Shown piece after piece: positions 33,046 to 41,937 of a stretch of DNA of 64,000 nucleotides. Every line of letters begins with the position of its first letter. Positions within the stretch are counted from its first letter, which is position 1. The stretch spans positions 7,750,001 to 7,814,000 of the forward strand of contig NZ_CP023699.1 of the NCBI RefSeq assembly GCF_008704495.1. Reading direction: 5' to 3'. The notes below the pieces were generated by a model that saw only the letters and a list, made by a program, of their open reading frames with translations, was not told where the DNA came from and did not search any database. Made by a program: the position numbers and the translations under genes. This DNA is from Streptomyces kanamyceticus (lineage in GTDB: Bacteria; Actinomycetota; Actinomycetes; Streptomycetales; Streptomycetaceae).

Positions 33046-34572
33046 CTATCCTCCCGCGCCCCCGCCGAAGAGCGCGAGGGCGGTGCCCACGAGTCCGATA
33101 TGGCTGAATGCCTGCGGGAAGTTGCCCAGCTGGCGCCGGGCCACCGGGTCGTACTCCTCGGAGAGCAGCCCCACGTCGTTGCTCAGCCCCACCAGGTGTT
33201 CGAACAACTCGCGCGCCTCCGCCCGGCAGGCCGTCGAGGTCCGTCCCGTCGGCCGTGTAGCGGCGCAGCAGGCGGTGATGGCCGAGCTCGTCGCGGACCG
33301 CGTCGAGCGTGCCGATGACGCGGGGGTCCTCGGGCGGCAGGAAGCCCACCCGGGGGATCAGCAGCAGCGCGGCGTCCAGCTCGGCCGAGCCGTAGTACTG
33401 GGTGAAGGTGTTCCGCTCCGCGTCGTACCCCTGTTCGCACACCTCCTGGTGCACCTCGTCGCGCAGCTTGCGCCAGCGGGCGGCCTCGCCGCGCAGGCCC
33501 GCACGGCGCGCGAGCGCGAGGGAGTCGACGACCTCGCCGTATACGTCGAGCTGCAGCTGGTGCGCGGCGTCGTTGCCGACGCGCACGGGCGCGGAGCCCG
33601 CGTAGCCGCTCAGCCACGGGATCTCGTACTCCGGAAGACGCCGTTCACCGGCGAGTCCGTACATGATCTGCAGGTCGTCCGGGTTGCCCGCGACCGCGCG
33701 GAGCAGCCAGTCGCGCCACGCCTCGGCCTCCTCCGAGTAACCGGCCGAGAGCAGCGCGCCCAGGGCGAGGGTGGCGTCCCGCAGCCAGCAGTAGCGGTAG
33801 TCCCAGTTGCGTACGCCGCCGATCTCCTCGGGCAGCGAGGTGGTGGGGGCGGCCACGATGCCGCCGGTCGGCGCGTAGGTGAGGGCCTTCAGGGTGATCA
33901 GGGAGCGGACGACGGCATCGCGGTGCGGCCCGTCGTAGCGGCAGCGCCCGGCCCAGTCGCGCCAGTCGGCGAGGCTGTCCCGCAGCGCGTCGTACGGGTC
34001 GACGAGCGGCGGGCGCGGCTCGTGCGAGGGGTGCCAGGTGAGGACGAACGCGACCTTCTCGCCCTCCTCGACGGTGAACTCGGAGTGCGTGCCGAAGTCC
34101 TCGCCCCAGGTGCGCACCGAAGGATCGGCGCGCAGCCATGTGGAGTCGGGCCCCGCGACGGCGACGCGGTACCCGTCCGTCCTGCGCATCCACGGCACCA
34201 CCGAGCCGTAGTCGAAGCGGAGCCGGAGCGTGCCGCGCAGGGTGACGCTGCCCTTCAGACCCTCGACGATGCGTACGACGTCGGGGGCGCGGTCGCGCTG
34301 CGGCATGAAGTCGATGACGCGGACGGAGCCGTCCTCGGTGTCCCACTCGGAGTCCAGGACGAGCGAGTCGCGGCGGTAGGAGCGGCGGGTGCAAGGGCCC
34401 GTACCCTTCGGGGCGATGCGCCAGTGGCCGTTCTCCTCGTCGCCGAGCAGGGCGGCGAGGCGGCCGAGTCGAGCCGGGGCAGGCAGAGCCAGTCCAGCGA
34501 GCCGTCCCGGGAGACCAGGGCGGCGGTCTGGTGGTCGCCGATGAGCGCGTAGTCCTCGATGGGGTGGGGCAC
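33046..34572 (-). pseudogene. GH15 glucoamylase-like gene broken by two deletions
   Basis: GH15 (glucoamylase/trehalase-type) enzymes begin '[19 protein letters not shown]', seen here from GTG 34572, and carry 'GGVRNWDYRYCWLRDATL', also present in a different frame (34450-33230). The reading frame shifts near 34455-34465, where four bases seem missing against the family phrase (DSAA-C-F-AALLGDE), and again near 33216-33227, where about 20 residues are missing and the frame changes. The C-terminal 'ARELFEHLVGLSND' to 'FSHIGLVGTALALFGGG' then resumes in a third frame and stops at 33046. Both junctions lie in short GC repeats. Either a true pseudogene or two sequencing errors. Confidence 0.8.
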
Positions 34573-34610
34573 GGGTTACGGGTTCCCGATGGGGGCTCGC
34601 ACCAACCGGG

Positions 34611-34661
34611 CCCCTTTAGGGGCGCGGGGAACTGCGCGCTCAGCCACAGACGGCCCGCGGA
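34611..34661. repeat. Dispersed intergenic repeat, copy 2
   Basis: CCCCTTTAGGGG (34611-34622) forms a short hairpin and runs into GGCGCGGGGAACTGCGCG and CTCAGCCAC, the shared core of the copies at 3526 and 45472. It lies in the gap between the SURF1 gene end (34686) and the GH15 start. Confidence 0.7.
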
Positions 34662-34685
34662 CTCCGAACCAACCTGGCGAAGCGC

Positions 34686-35474
34686 CTACACGGGGGCCGG
34701 AGTCGCCTCCGGAGCAGGCGCAGCCGCGGCCGCGGCCCGGTCCCGCCGCTCCCTGCGGACCAGCACGACCCACCCGACGGGGACGCCCGCGGCAAAGAGC
34801 CACCACTGGACGGCGTACGCCATGTGCGGCCCGATCCCGCTGTGATCGGGCCCGCCGATCAGCTGCGGAGACCCGCCGACCGCCTCGGGCGAGGTCAGCT
34901 CGACGTACCCGCCGAGCACCTGCTTGCCGAGGGCGTCGGCCTGCTGGCCGCTGCTGATCAGCATGATCTGACGGTCGGGCAGGCCGCGGACGTCCTTGAT
35001 GCCGCTCGCCGCGGACGTCTCGTCGGCCATCATGCGGCCGGTGACGGTGACCTCGCCCTTGGGCGGCGCGGGGATCTTCGGGAACGCGGTCTGCGGTCCG
35101 TCGGCCGGGATCCAGCCGCGGTTGACCAGGAGCACCTTGCCGTCGTCGAGGACGAACGGGGTCAGGACGTGGAAGCCGACCTCGTCGTCCGAGTTGGTGC
35201 GGCGCCGCACGACGACCTCGTGCTTCGCGTCGTACGTCCCCTTGGCGCTCACCCGGCGGTACAGATCGGTCTTGGGCACCTCATGCCCTGGCGAGGTGAG
35301 CTTCTCGGCGGGGACCGGGTCGGCCGCGAGCGCCTCGGTGACCCGCTGGTTCTGCGCGACGCGGTGTTCGTGCCGATGCAGCTGCCAGAAGCCGAGCTCG
35401 ACCATCACGGGAATGAGGACGAGGGCGATGAGGGTGAGGATCACCCACTGCCGGGACAACAGGAAGCGGTACAC
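34686..35474 (-). CDS. SURF1 family cytochrome oxidase biogenesis protein
   Basis: 262 aa. Membrane helices at both ends (about residues 10-29 and 222-240) enclose an extracytoplasmic domain, the typical SURF1 layout. Motifs are 'GFWQLHRHEHR' (about 28-38), 'RRVSAKGTYDAKHEVVV', 'GFHVLTPFVLDDGKVLLVNRGWIP' region (only the first part cited as a motif), and 'HMAYAVQWWLFA' before the last helix. SURF1 aids heme a insertion into cytochrome c oxidase. The start at GTG 35474 is chosen because it begins the normal N-terminus; the frame opens at TTG 35489. Confidence 0.9.
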   Translation of the reverse strand: MYRFLLSRQWVILTLIALVLIPVMVELGFWQLHRHEHRVAQNQRVTEALAADPVPAEKLTSPGHEVPKTDLYRRVSAKGTYDAKHEVVVRRRTNSDDEVGFHVLTPFVLDDGKVLLVNRGWIPADGPQTAFPKIPAPPKGEVTVTGRMMADETSAASGIKDVRGLPDRQIMLISSGQQADALGKQVLGGYVELTSPEAVGGSPQLIGGPDHSGIGPHMAYAVQWWLFAAGVPVGWVVLVRRERRDRAAAAAAPAPEATPAPV

Positions 35475-35525
35475 CCCACGACGGTACAACTAGCGTCATG
35501 GGGTGTCTGGGGGTGGGGTCGGGTG

Positions 35526-35759
35526 TCAGACCTTGTCGATGATGCCCACCCGCCCCTCCGCGCGCGAACAGTGGGCGCCGCAGTACCAGTGCCCCTCGAC
35601 CTCGACGCCCTGCCCGATGATGCGGCACCGGCAGTGCTCGCAGATCGGCGCCATGCGGTGGATGGCGCAGGAGAAGCAGTCGAAGACGTGCACCGCACCT
35701 TGTGCGTGCACTTCGAAGGACATGCCGTAGTCGTTTCCGCAGACCTCGCAACGTGCCAT
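35526..35759 (-). CDS. small Cys-rich metal-binding protein (metallothionein-like)
   Basis: 77 aa with nine cysteines and several histidines in a zinc-ribbon-like order: C4 and C7 ('CEVC'), C28 and C31 ('CFSC'), C40, C43 and C45 ('CEHCRC'), then C60 and C64 ('YCGAHC'). Histidines at 18, 24, 34, 42, 57 and 63 could add ligands. Relatives in streptomycetes are often labelled metallothionein or prokaryotic zinc-finger. Most likely it binds zinc structurally; a storage role is unproven. The start is ATG 35759. Confidence 0.8.
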   Translation of the reverse strand: MARCEVCGNDYGMSFEVHAQGAVHVFDCFSCAIHRMAPICEHCRCRIIGQGVEVEGHWYCGAHCSRAEGRVGIIDKV

Positions 35760-35802
35760 GCGCCACAGGGTGGGACGCGGGTGCGGCGCGGGGCGAGCGG
35801 TC

Positions 35803-35821
35803 GGCGGGCGAGTCGCCCGCC
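35803..35821. terminator. hairpin after the exonuclease gene
   Basis: GGCGGGC (35803-35809) and GCCCGCC (35815-35821) with a five-base loop, about 50 bases after the minus-strand exonuclease gene. No U-tract. A 16-base direct repeat (35843-35858 and 35866-35881) spans the exonuclease stop codon. Confidence 0.5.
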
Positions 35822-35869
35822 AATCACCCGTCTGACGCCGCCGCGGTCATCCCTCCGACGGGGACGCGG

Positions 35870-36865
35870 TCATCCCTCCGAAGCGGGCGCCACGTCCTGG
35901 AGGAGCTGGCCGAACGCCGCCTCGTCGATCACCGGCGTACCGAAGGAGCGCGCCTTGACGGTCTTGGAGGTGCCGGAGTCCGGGTCGTTCGTCACGAGCA
36001 GGCTGGTGAGCCGGGACACGCTCGTCGCGATGTGCAGGCCCGCCTCGACCGCCCGGTCCTCCAGGAGCTCGCGCTCCACGGAGGTGTCTCCGGAGAAGGC
36101 GATCCGCATGCCCTGCTTGAGCGGTTCGCCCGGTTCGTACCGCCCGGGGTTCGGGTACGGGCACGGCGGCCGCTTGCGCGAGGGGCGCCAACTCCCGGGA
36201 CGGTACGAGGAGGAGGGCGTCGGGCCCGTCGGCTGGCGGACGATGCGGGGCGCGCCGTCGGACCACTCGGTGAGCGGACGGCACTCCAGGAGCGGCAGGC
36301 GGACGTTTCCGCCCGCCGCCGCGAGCAGGCTGGGGCGGAACGCCTCGGCGAGCACGCGCGCGTCGTCGAGGGCGTTGTGCGCGTGGCGCTGCTCGACGCC
36401 GAAGTGCGCGGCGAGCGACTCCAGCTTGTGGTTGGGCAGCGGGAGCGCGAGCTCCTTGGAGAGCGCGATGGTGCAAAGGCGCTGGCGCACGGGGGCGGTG
36501 CGCTCGGCGCGCGCGTACTCCCTGGCGATCATCGACCAGTCGAAGACCGCGTTGTGCGCGACGAGGACGCGGCCGTCCAGGCGGGCCGCGAACTCCTCGG
36601 CGACGTCCTTGAAGAGCGGCGCGTCCGCGAGCATCGCACTGGTGAGCCCGTGGATCCAGACGGGTCCCGGGTCACGCTGGGGATTGACCAGCGTGTACCA
36701 GTGGTCCTCGATCTCGCCCCTGGCGTCCACCCGGTAGACGGCGGCCGACACTATGCGGTCGTCGCGGGCCAGGCCTGTGGTCTCGACGTCGACGACCGCG
36801 TACCCCGTTGGATACGCGGCCGGCCAGGAGGTGGCGGACGCTGCGGTCGTGCGGTCTTCGAGCAT
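35870..36865 (-). CDS. DEDDh exonuclease with C-terminal BRCT-like domain (Pol III epsilon-like)
   Basis: 331 aa. The N-terminal DnaQ-like exonuclease has Exo I 'VVDVETTGL' (D26, E28), Exo II 'LVAHNAVFDW' (about 101-110) and Exo III 'HAHNALDDARVLA' (about 161-173) with the catalytic His and Asp. The C-terminal part (about 250-325) resembles a BRCT-type domain ('RIAFSGDTSVERELLEDRA', 'TSLLVTNDPDSGTSKTVKA'). Proteins of this architecture occur widely in actinobacteria and are thought to act in DNA repair or replication proofreading outside Pol III. The start is ATG 36865. Confidence 0.92.
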   Translation of the reverse strand: MLEDRTTAASATSWPAAYPTGYAVVDVETTGLARDDRIVSAAVYRVDARGEIEDHWYTLVNPQRDPGPVWIHGLTSAMLADAPLFKDVAEEFAARLDGRVLVAHNAVFDWSMIAREYARAERTAPVRQRLCTIALSKELALPLPNHKLESLAAHFGVEQRHAHNALDDARVLAEAFRPSLLAAAGGNVRLPLLECRPLTEWSDGAPRIVRQPTGPTPSSSYRPGSWRPSRKRPPCPYPNPGRYEPGEPLKQGMRIAFSGDTSVERELLEDRAVEAGLHIATSVSRLTSLLVTNDPDSGTSKTVKARSFGTPVIDEAAFGQLLQDVAPASEG

Positions 36866-36958
36866 GGTCCATGAGGATACGGGCCGCGACTGACAGTCAG
36901 GTCCCTGGGCCGACAGGTGTCAGCCTCACGGGCCGGGAAACGTGCCGGTCCGTCAGCC

Positions 36959-37588
36959 TCAAGGGCCGAGCAGCCCCGCCACCAGAGCCCTGACGGAGGT
37001 GGTGAACAGCGCCTCGGGATCGAGGGGTCCGGCCAGCGCGCGGGCGAGCGCGGCGTCCCGCTCCGCCGTCTCGGCCGTCCACAGTTCGTCCTCGCCGGGG
37101 CGCTGCACGGGGGCGCGCTCGCGGTTGCGCTCGACCAGGACGTGGCCGACGACGTGGATCTGGACGGCGCGGACGGCGTCGGCCGCGCGGGCGCCGCGCA
37201 GACCCGCCGCGTGCACCTCGTGGACGAGCGCGCGCTGGGCGGGCAGGAACATCCGTTCCGTGAGGCCCCGTTCGTGGACCATGGCGACGAGGTGCGGATG
37301 GTCGCGCAGCTGGCGGCGCAGGGCGCGCGCCACCGAGACGACGCGTCGGTCGGGGGTGGCTCCGGAGGGGCGGATCTCGCCGAGGTCGGCGACCGTGCGC
37401 TCGACGAGGGCGTCCAGGAGCGACTCGCGGTTGCCGACGTGCCAGTAGATCGAGGTGACGGCGGTGCCGAGCTCGGCGGCGAGCTTGCGCATGGTCAGGG
37501 CGCCCGGGCCGTGCTGCTTCACCAGGTTCGCCGCGGCGTCGAGCACGTCTTCCCGGTTCAGATGTGTACGCGTCTCTTTACCCTTCAC
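36959..37588 (-). CDS. TetR family transcriptional regulator
   Basis: 209 aa from GTG 37588; the ORF extends to 37678 but the first 30 residues are not family-like. HTH: 'NREDVLDAAANLVKQHGPG' then 'LTMRKLAAELGTAVTSIYWHV' (the latter gives the recognition helix, about 33-53). The C-terminal ligand domain has the helix pattern of TetR_C. Divergent from the acetoacetate decarboxylase operon, with an 83-base spacer holding the palindrome TGTAAC-TGT-GTTACA (37598-37612), the probable operator. It likely represses that operon and itself, released by an unknown ligand. Confidence 0.9.
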   Translation of the reverse strand: MKGKETRTHLNREDVLDAAANLVKQHGPGALTMRKLAAELGTAVTSIYWHVGNRESLLDALVERTVADLGEIRPSGATPDRRVVSVARALRRQLRDHPHLVAMVHERGLTERMFLPAQRALVHEVHAAGLRGARAADAVRAVQIHVVGHVLVERNRERAPVQRPGEDELWTAETAERDAALARALAGPLDPEALFTTSVRALVAGLLGP

Positions 37589-37597
37589 GAGTCCTGT

Positions 37598-37612
37598 TGT
37601 AACTGTGTTACA
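37598..37612. promoter_or_regulatory. TetR operator candidate
   Basis: A perfect inverted repeat TGTAAC-TGT-GTTACA, ten bases upstream of the TetR start and 60 before the decarboxylase ATG. Its form and central position between divergent genes fit a TetR-type operator. Confidence 0.75.
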
Positions 37613-37671
37613 GAACCTCCCGCAAGTCCCCGCAGCGGACCCGAGTCCGCGTCGACGAAGGGTGGTACGAC

Positions 37672-38469
37672 ATGGCACGCATTCGGTACGGGGCGCGCAC
37701 CGAGGCGGAGATCGCCGCCGCGCGCACCGCGAGCTCCAAGCTCCCCGACATCTGGTCCACCGGCGTGGTGGCGGTCTGGGAGAGCGATCCCGACGCGGTC
37801 GCGGCGGTCCTGCCGCCGCCGCTCAAGCCCACCGGAAGGCCCCTGGTGCGGGCCAACATCAGCAAGGTCGACCTGCCCGGCTATCCGCTGGGCGCGGGTT
37901 CGGTGGCCGTCGCCGCCGAACACGGGGGAGTGACCGGCTGGTATCCGCTGGTGATGCCGATGACCCACGAGCGCGCCCTGATCGGCGGGCGCGAGGTCTT
38001 CGGGGAGCCCAAGAAGCTCGGCGAGGTCGAGGTGGACCGCGACGGCCTGGTGGTGCGGGCCTCGCTCGCCCGGCACGGCATCGCGTTCGTGGAGGTGCGC
38101 GGCGCGGTCAGCGGCGACCTGCCGCTTCCGGAGCCGACGCGGAAGACCGACTTCTACTTCAAGTTCCTTCCCGCGGTGGACGGTTCGGGCTTCGAATCGG
38201 ACCCGGTGCTCGTGCACTGCGTACGCAACGAGAAGGTCCGCAAGCTGGAGGGCATCACCGGCGACGTCGTCCTCCGGGAGTCGATGTACGACCCGGTGGC
38301 CGACCTCCCGGTGCGCTCGGTGGTGGAGATCACCATCGGCGAGAAGACCACCGACCAGCAGGGCCGTGTCGCCGAACGCGTCAGCGCGCAGGCACTGCTG
38401 CCCTACGTCCACCAGCGCTACGACGACCCCGCGCAGATCCTGGACGGACCGCCCGAGGGGAGCGTCTGA
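37672..38469 (+). CDS. acetoacetate decarboxylase family protein
   Basis: 265 aa with the acetoacetate decarboxylase fold. The active-site lysine pair of the family is present as 'FGEPKKLGE' (K114, K115); 'MTHERALIGGREVFG' just before it is the conserved approach. Family members decarboxylate beta-keto acids or are related aldolase-dehydratases; the substrate here is unknown. The ATG at 37672 follows a G-rich site. First gene of a four-gene operon: its stop is one base before the SDR start, and two amidohydrolases follow, controlled by the divergent TetR gene. Confidence 0.88.
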   Translation: MARIRYGARTEAEIAAARTASSKLPDIWSTGVVAVWESDPDAVAAVLPPPLKPTGRPLVRANISKVDLPGYPLGAGSVAVAAEHGGVTGWYPLVMPMTHERALIGGREVFGEPKKLGEVEVDRDGLVVRASLARHGIAFVEVRGAVSGDLPLPEPTRKTDFYFKFLPAVDGSGFESDPVLVHCVRNEKVRKLEGITGDVVLRESMYDPVADLPVRSVVEITIGEKTTDQQGRVAERVSAQALLPYVHQRYDDPAQILDGPPEGSV

Positions 38470-38470
38470 G

Positions 38471-39355
38471 ATGGAGCTGCGCGAAGGGCAGGTCGCCGTC
38501 GTCACGGGCGCGGCGAGCGGCATCGGGCTCGCCATGGTGCGGCGGTTCGCGGCCCAGGGCCTGAAGGTGGTCCTCGCGGACGTCGAGGAGAGCGCCCTGG
38601 AGAAGGCGGCCGCCTCCTTGCGCGAGGACGGGGCGACGGTGCACGCGCGCGTGGTCGACGTCGGCTCGCGCGAGCAGGTCTTCGCGCTCGCCGACGCGGC
38701 GTACGACACGTTCGGCGCCGTCCACGTGCTGTGCAACAACGCGGGCGTCGGCTCGGGCGCCGAGGGCCGCATGTGGGAGCACGAGCCCAACGACTGGAAG
38801 TGGGCCTTCGAGGTCAACGTGTGGGGCGTCTTCCACGGCATCCAGGCGTTCGTGCCGCGCATGATCGCGGGCGGCGATCCCGGGCACGTCGTCAACACCT
38901 CCTCCGGGGACGGTGGGATCGCGCCGCTGCCCACGGCCTCCGTGTACGCGGTCACCAAGGCCGCCGTGGTGACGATGACGGAGTCGCTGTACGCGCATCT
39001 GAAGGCGGAACGCGCGCGCGTGGGCGCGTCCGTGCTCTTCCCCGGACCGCACATGCTGCGCACCGGCCTGTGGGAGTCGCACCGCAACCGCCCCGACCGG
39101 TACGCCAAGTCCCGCCCCCGCAAGTCCCCCTACCGCAGCCTCGACCAGTGGGAGGCCGCGATGAAGGACGCGGGGCAGAAGGTCGAGTTCACGCCCGTCG
39201 AGCAGGTCGCGGACTTCGTGGCGGAGGGGATCGGGGCCGGGCGGTTCTGGCTGCTCCCGGAGAGCGAGCACAGCGACCGGCAGATCAAGGCGAGGTCGCG
39301 CTCGATGCTGGAGCGGGCCGACCCGGCGTACCTGGAGAGCTTCATCCTGGACTGA
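38471..39355 (+). CDS. SDR family oxidoreductase
   Basis: A 294-aa classical short-chain dehydrogenase: 'VVTGAASGIGLAMV' (about 10-23), 'LCNNAGVGSGA' (about 87-97), a Ser in 'VVNTSSGDGG' and the catalytic 'SVYAVTKAAV' (Tyr and Lys). The C-terminal 60 residues extend beyond the usual 250 aa, with Arg-rich and 'EFTPVEQVADFVAEGI' segments. An NAD(P)-dependent alcohol/ketone interconversion is expected. Directly follows the decarboxylase and precedes the amidohydrolases by 15 bases. Confidence 0.9.
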   Translation: MELREGQVAVVTGAASGIGLAMVRRFAAQGLKVVLADVEESALEKAAASLREDGATVHARVVDVGSREQVFALADAAYDTFGAVHVLCNNAGVGSGAEGRMWEHEPNDWKWAFEVNVWGVFHGIQAFVPRMIAGGDPGHVVNTSSGDGGIAPLPTASVYAVTKAAVVTMTESLYAHLKAERARVGASVLFPGPHMLRTGLWESHRNRPDRYAKSRPRKSPYRSLDQWEAAMKDAGQKVEFTPVEQVADFVAEGIGAGRFWLLPESEHSDRQIKARSRSMLERADPAYLESFILD

Positions 39356-39370
39356 AGGGGCGTGTGACCG

Positions 39371-40672
39371 ATGACCGACCAGGAACATCAGAACGAGTTC
39401 GATCCGTACCTGATCATCTCCTCCGACTGCCACGCCGGGCTGCCCACCGAGGAGTACCGGCCCTATCTCGACAGCCGCTTCCACCGTCAGTTCGACGAAT
39501 TCCTCGGCCAGGCGCAGGCCCGCCGCGAGGAGTCGACCCGCCTCGGCATCCGCAACGACGCGTTCGCCGAGAAGTGGTTCAACGACAACGAAGAGGGCCT
39601 GCGCGGGGGTTGGGACGCCGCGCAGCGCGTGAAGGAGCTGGACGGCGACGGGGTGGCCGCCGAGGTCGTCTTCCCCGACGCGGACGCCGTGGACAGCCAG
39701 ACGGCCGCGCCCTTCGGAGTCGGGCTCGGCCTCTCCGGAGACCAGGACCCCGAACTCGGCATGGCGGGCGCGCAGGCGCACAACCGATGGCTGGCCGACT
39801 TCGTCTCCGAGCACCCCGAGCGGCACTGCGGCGTCGCCCTGTTGCCCATCACCGGCGAGGTCGACCGGGTCGTCGCCGAGGTGCACCGCGCCAAGGAGAC
39901 GGGGCTCGGGGCGCTGATGATCCCCTCCATGTGGGTCGACAAAGCGCCCTACCACGACCGGCGTTACGACCCCGTGTGGGCGGCGGCCGCCGAGTGCGCG
40001 ATGCCCGTGGTCACCCACTCCGGAGCGGCGCCACGGCACGAGTACGGCGACCACCTCGGGATCTACGTCTCCGAAGTGACGTGGTGGCCCGCGCGGCCGC
40101 TGTGGTTCATGCTCTGGTCGGGCGTCTTCGAGCGCCACCCGGGGCTGAAGTTCGGCGTCGCGGAGTCCGGCTGCTGGTGGCTGCCGAACCTCCTGTGGTT
40201 CATGGACCGCCTCTACCTGGGCGCCCACGGCGGCAAGAAGCTCTCCCCGTTCGCCGAGCTGAAGCGCCCGCCGCACGAGTACCTGGACCGCCAGATCTTC
40301 GTCTGCGCCACCAACACCAAGCGCCGCGAACTCGCCCAGCGCTACGAGATCGGCGTCGACAACATCCTCTGGGGCAGCGACTTCCCGCACCCCGAAGGCA
40401 CCTGGCCCGACACGCGCGCGTGGCTGAAGAAGACCTTCCACGACATCCCGGTGGCGGAGACCCGGCGCATGCTGGGCCTCGCGGCCGCCGACGTCTTCGG
40501 CTTCGACACGGCGAAGCTCGCGCCGCTCGCCCGCCGCATCGGCCCCACTCCGGGTGAGCTCGGCCAGGACGCCGACCAGACTTCCGTAGAGGCCTCCTGG
40601 GCGCGCTCGCGCGAGGTGGGCCGCCACTGGCTGACCGACCACGACTTCCCGGTACTGGGGGCGGACACATGA
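39371..40672 (+). CDS. amidohydrolase-2 family protein, copy 1
   Basis: 433 aa, of the ACMSD/amidohydrolase-2 type that includes decarboxylases and hydratases. 'LIISSDCHAG' (about residues 14-23) replaces the usual HxH; 'PVVTHSGAAPRHE' gives a barrel histidine; 'WGSDFPHPEGTWP' (about 336-348) holds the late aspartate. A tryptophan/tyrosine-rich middle ('WWPARPLWFMLWSGVFERHPG') suits aromatic or bulky substrates. The next gene is a paralogue and overlaps by four bases (ATGA). The substrate is unknown. Confidence 0.85.
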   Translation: MTDQEHQNEFDPYLIISSDCHAGLPTEEYRPYLDSRFHRQFDEFLGQAQARREESTRLGIRNDAFAEKWFNDNEEGLRGGWDAAQRVKELDGDGVAAEVVFPDADAVDSQTAAPFGVGLGLSGDQDPELGMAGAQAHNRWLADFVSEHPERHCGVALLPITGEVDRVVAEVHRAKETGLGALMIPSMWVDKAPYHDRRYDPVWAAAAECAMPVVTHSGAAPRHEYGDHLGIYVSEVTWWPARPLWFMLWSGVFERHPGLKFGVAESGCWWLPNLLWFMDRLYLGAHGGKKLSPFAELKRPPHEYLDRQIFVCATNTKRRELAQRYEIGVDNILWGSDFPHPEGTWPDTRAWLKKTFHDIPVAETRRMLGLAAADVFGFDTAKLAPLARRIGPTPGELGQDADQTSVEASWARSREVGRHWLTDHDFPVLGADT

Positions 40673-41913
40673 GTCCACAGCACGTGCACCAGGAGCGCTA
40701 CACCGTCATCTCCGCCGACTGCCACGCGGGCGCCGATCTCCTCGACTACAAGCCGTACTTGGAGTCCCGCCACCACGACGCGTTCGACGCGTGGGCGGCC
40801 ACCTACGTCAATCCGTACGAGGACCTCCTCGCCGACACCGCCGACCGCAACTGGAACTCGGACCGCCGCATCGCCGAACTCGAAGAGGACGGCATCGTCG
40901 CCGAGGTCGTCTTCCCGAACACCATCCCGCCGTTCTTCCCCTCGGCCTCGCTGATGGCCCCCGCGCCGACCCGCGAGGAGTACGAGCGGCGCTGGGCCGG
41001 TCTACGCGCCCACAACCGCTGGCTCGCCGACTTCTGCGCGGCTGCGCCGGGGCGCAGGGCGGGCGTCTTCCAGATTCTCCTGAACGACGTCGACCAGGCC
41101 GTCGAGGAGATCCACCGGTCGGTGAAGGCGGGCCTCACCGGCGGCGTCATGCTGCCCGGCACCCCGCCGGGCTCGGGCCTCGCGGAGCTCTACTCGGCGA
41201 CGTACGACCCGATCTGGGCGGCCTGCGCGGAGCTCGGCGTGCCGGTCAACCACCACGCGGGCTCGGCGTCGCCGCCGCTGGGTGAGGAGCCGGCCGCGCG
41301 CGCGGTGTTCATGGTCGAGACGACGTGGTTCTCGCACCGGGCGCTGTGGCACCTCGTCTTCGGCGGAGCGTTCCGCCGCCACCCGGAGCTCAAGCTGGTC
41401 CTCACCGAACAGGGCTCGGGCTGGATTCCCGGCGTCCTGGACATGCTGGACTACTACCACGGGCGCCTGGTCGCGGCGGCCACGAAGGCCGACACGGCGG
41501 AGTCCAAGTTCGGCGCGGGGCTCGCCGATGCGATGGGCAAGGGACCCTCCCAGGTGTGGCGCGAGAACTGCTTCGTGGGCGCCAGCTTCATGCGCCCGCA
41601 CGAGGCGGCCATGCGCGACCGCATCGGCCTCGACAAGATCATGTGGGGCAGCGACTATCCCCACGACGAAGGCACCCACCCGTACTCGCGCGAGGGCCTG
41701 CGCATCGCCTACGCGGGCCTGCCGAGGGACGAGATCGAGGCCATGGTCGGCGGCAACGCGGCCCGCGTCTACGGCTTCGACCTGGACCGCCTCGGCGAGA
41801 TCGCCGCGCGCGTGGGACCGACGGTCCAGGAACTGGACGAACCCCTCAAGGAGGCACCGGCCGACGCGACGAGCCCGGTGTTCGCGCCGGGAGGGTCGGT
41901 ACGCATCTGGTGA
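40669..41913 (+). CDS. amidohydrolase-2 family protein, copy 2
   Basis: 414 aa, clearly a paralogue of the upstream gene: 'TVISADCHAGAD' (about 10-21), 'VPVNHHAGSASP', 'TTWFSHRALWHLVFGGAFRRH' region, 'WGSDYPHDEGTHP' (about 325-337). The same metal-site alterations are kept. The overlap (ATGA) with copy 1 suggests stoichiometric production, perhaps a heteromeric enzyme or two steps of one pathway. Last gene of the TetR-controlled operon; the VIT1 gene starts 25 bases later. Confidence 0.85.
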   Translation: MSPQHVHQERYTVISADCHAGADLLDYKPYLESRHHDAFDAWAATYVNPYEDLLADTADRNWNSDRRIAELEEDGIVAEVVFPNTIPPFFPSASLMAPAPTREEYERRWAGLRAHNRWLADFCAAAPGRRAGVFQILLNDVDQAVEEIHRSVKAGLTGGVMLPGTPPGSGLAELYSATYDPIWAACAELGVPVNHHAGSASPPLGEEPAARAVFMVETTWFSHRALWHLVFGGAFRRHPELKLVLTEQGSGWIPGVLDMLDYYHGRLVAAATKADTAESKFGAGLADAMGKGPSQVWRENCFVGASFMRPHEAAMRDRIGLDKIMWGSDYPHDEGTHPYSREGLRIAYAGLPRDEIEAMVGGNAARVYGFDLDRLGEIAARVGPTVQELDEPLKEAPADATSPVFAPGGSVRIW

Positions 41914-41937
41914 CCCCTGTGGTGCGATGCTCCCTGC

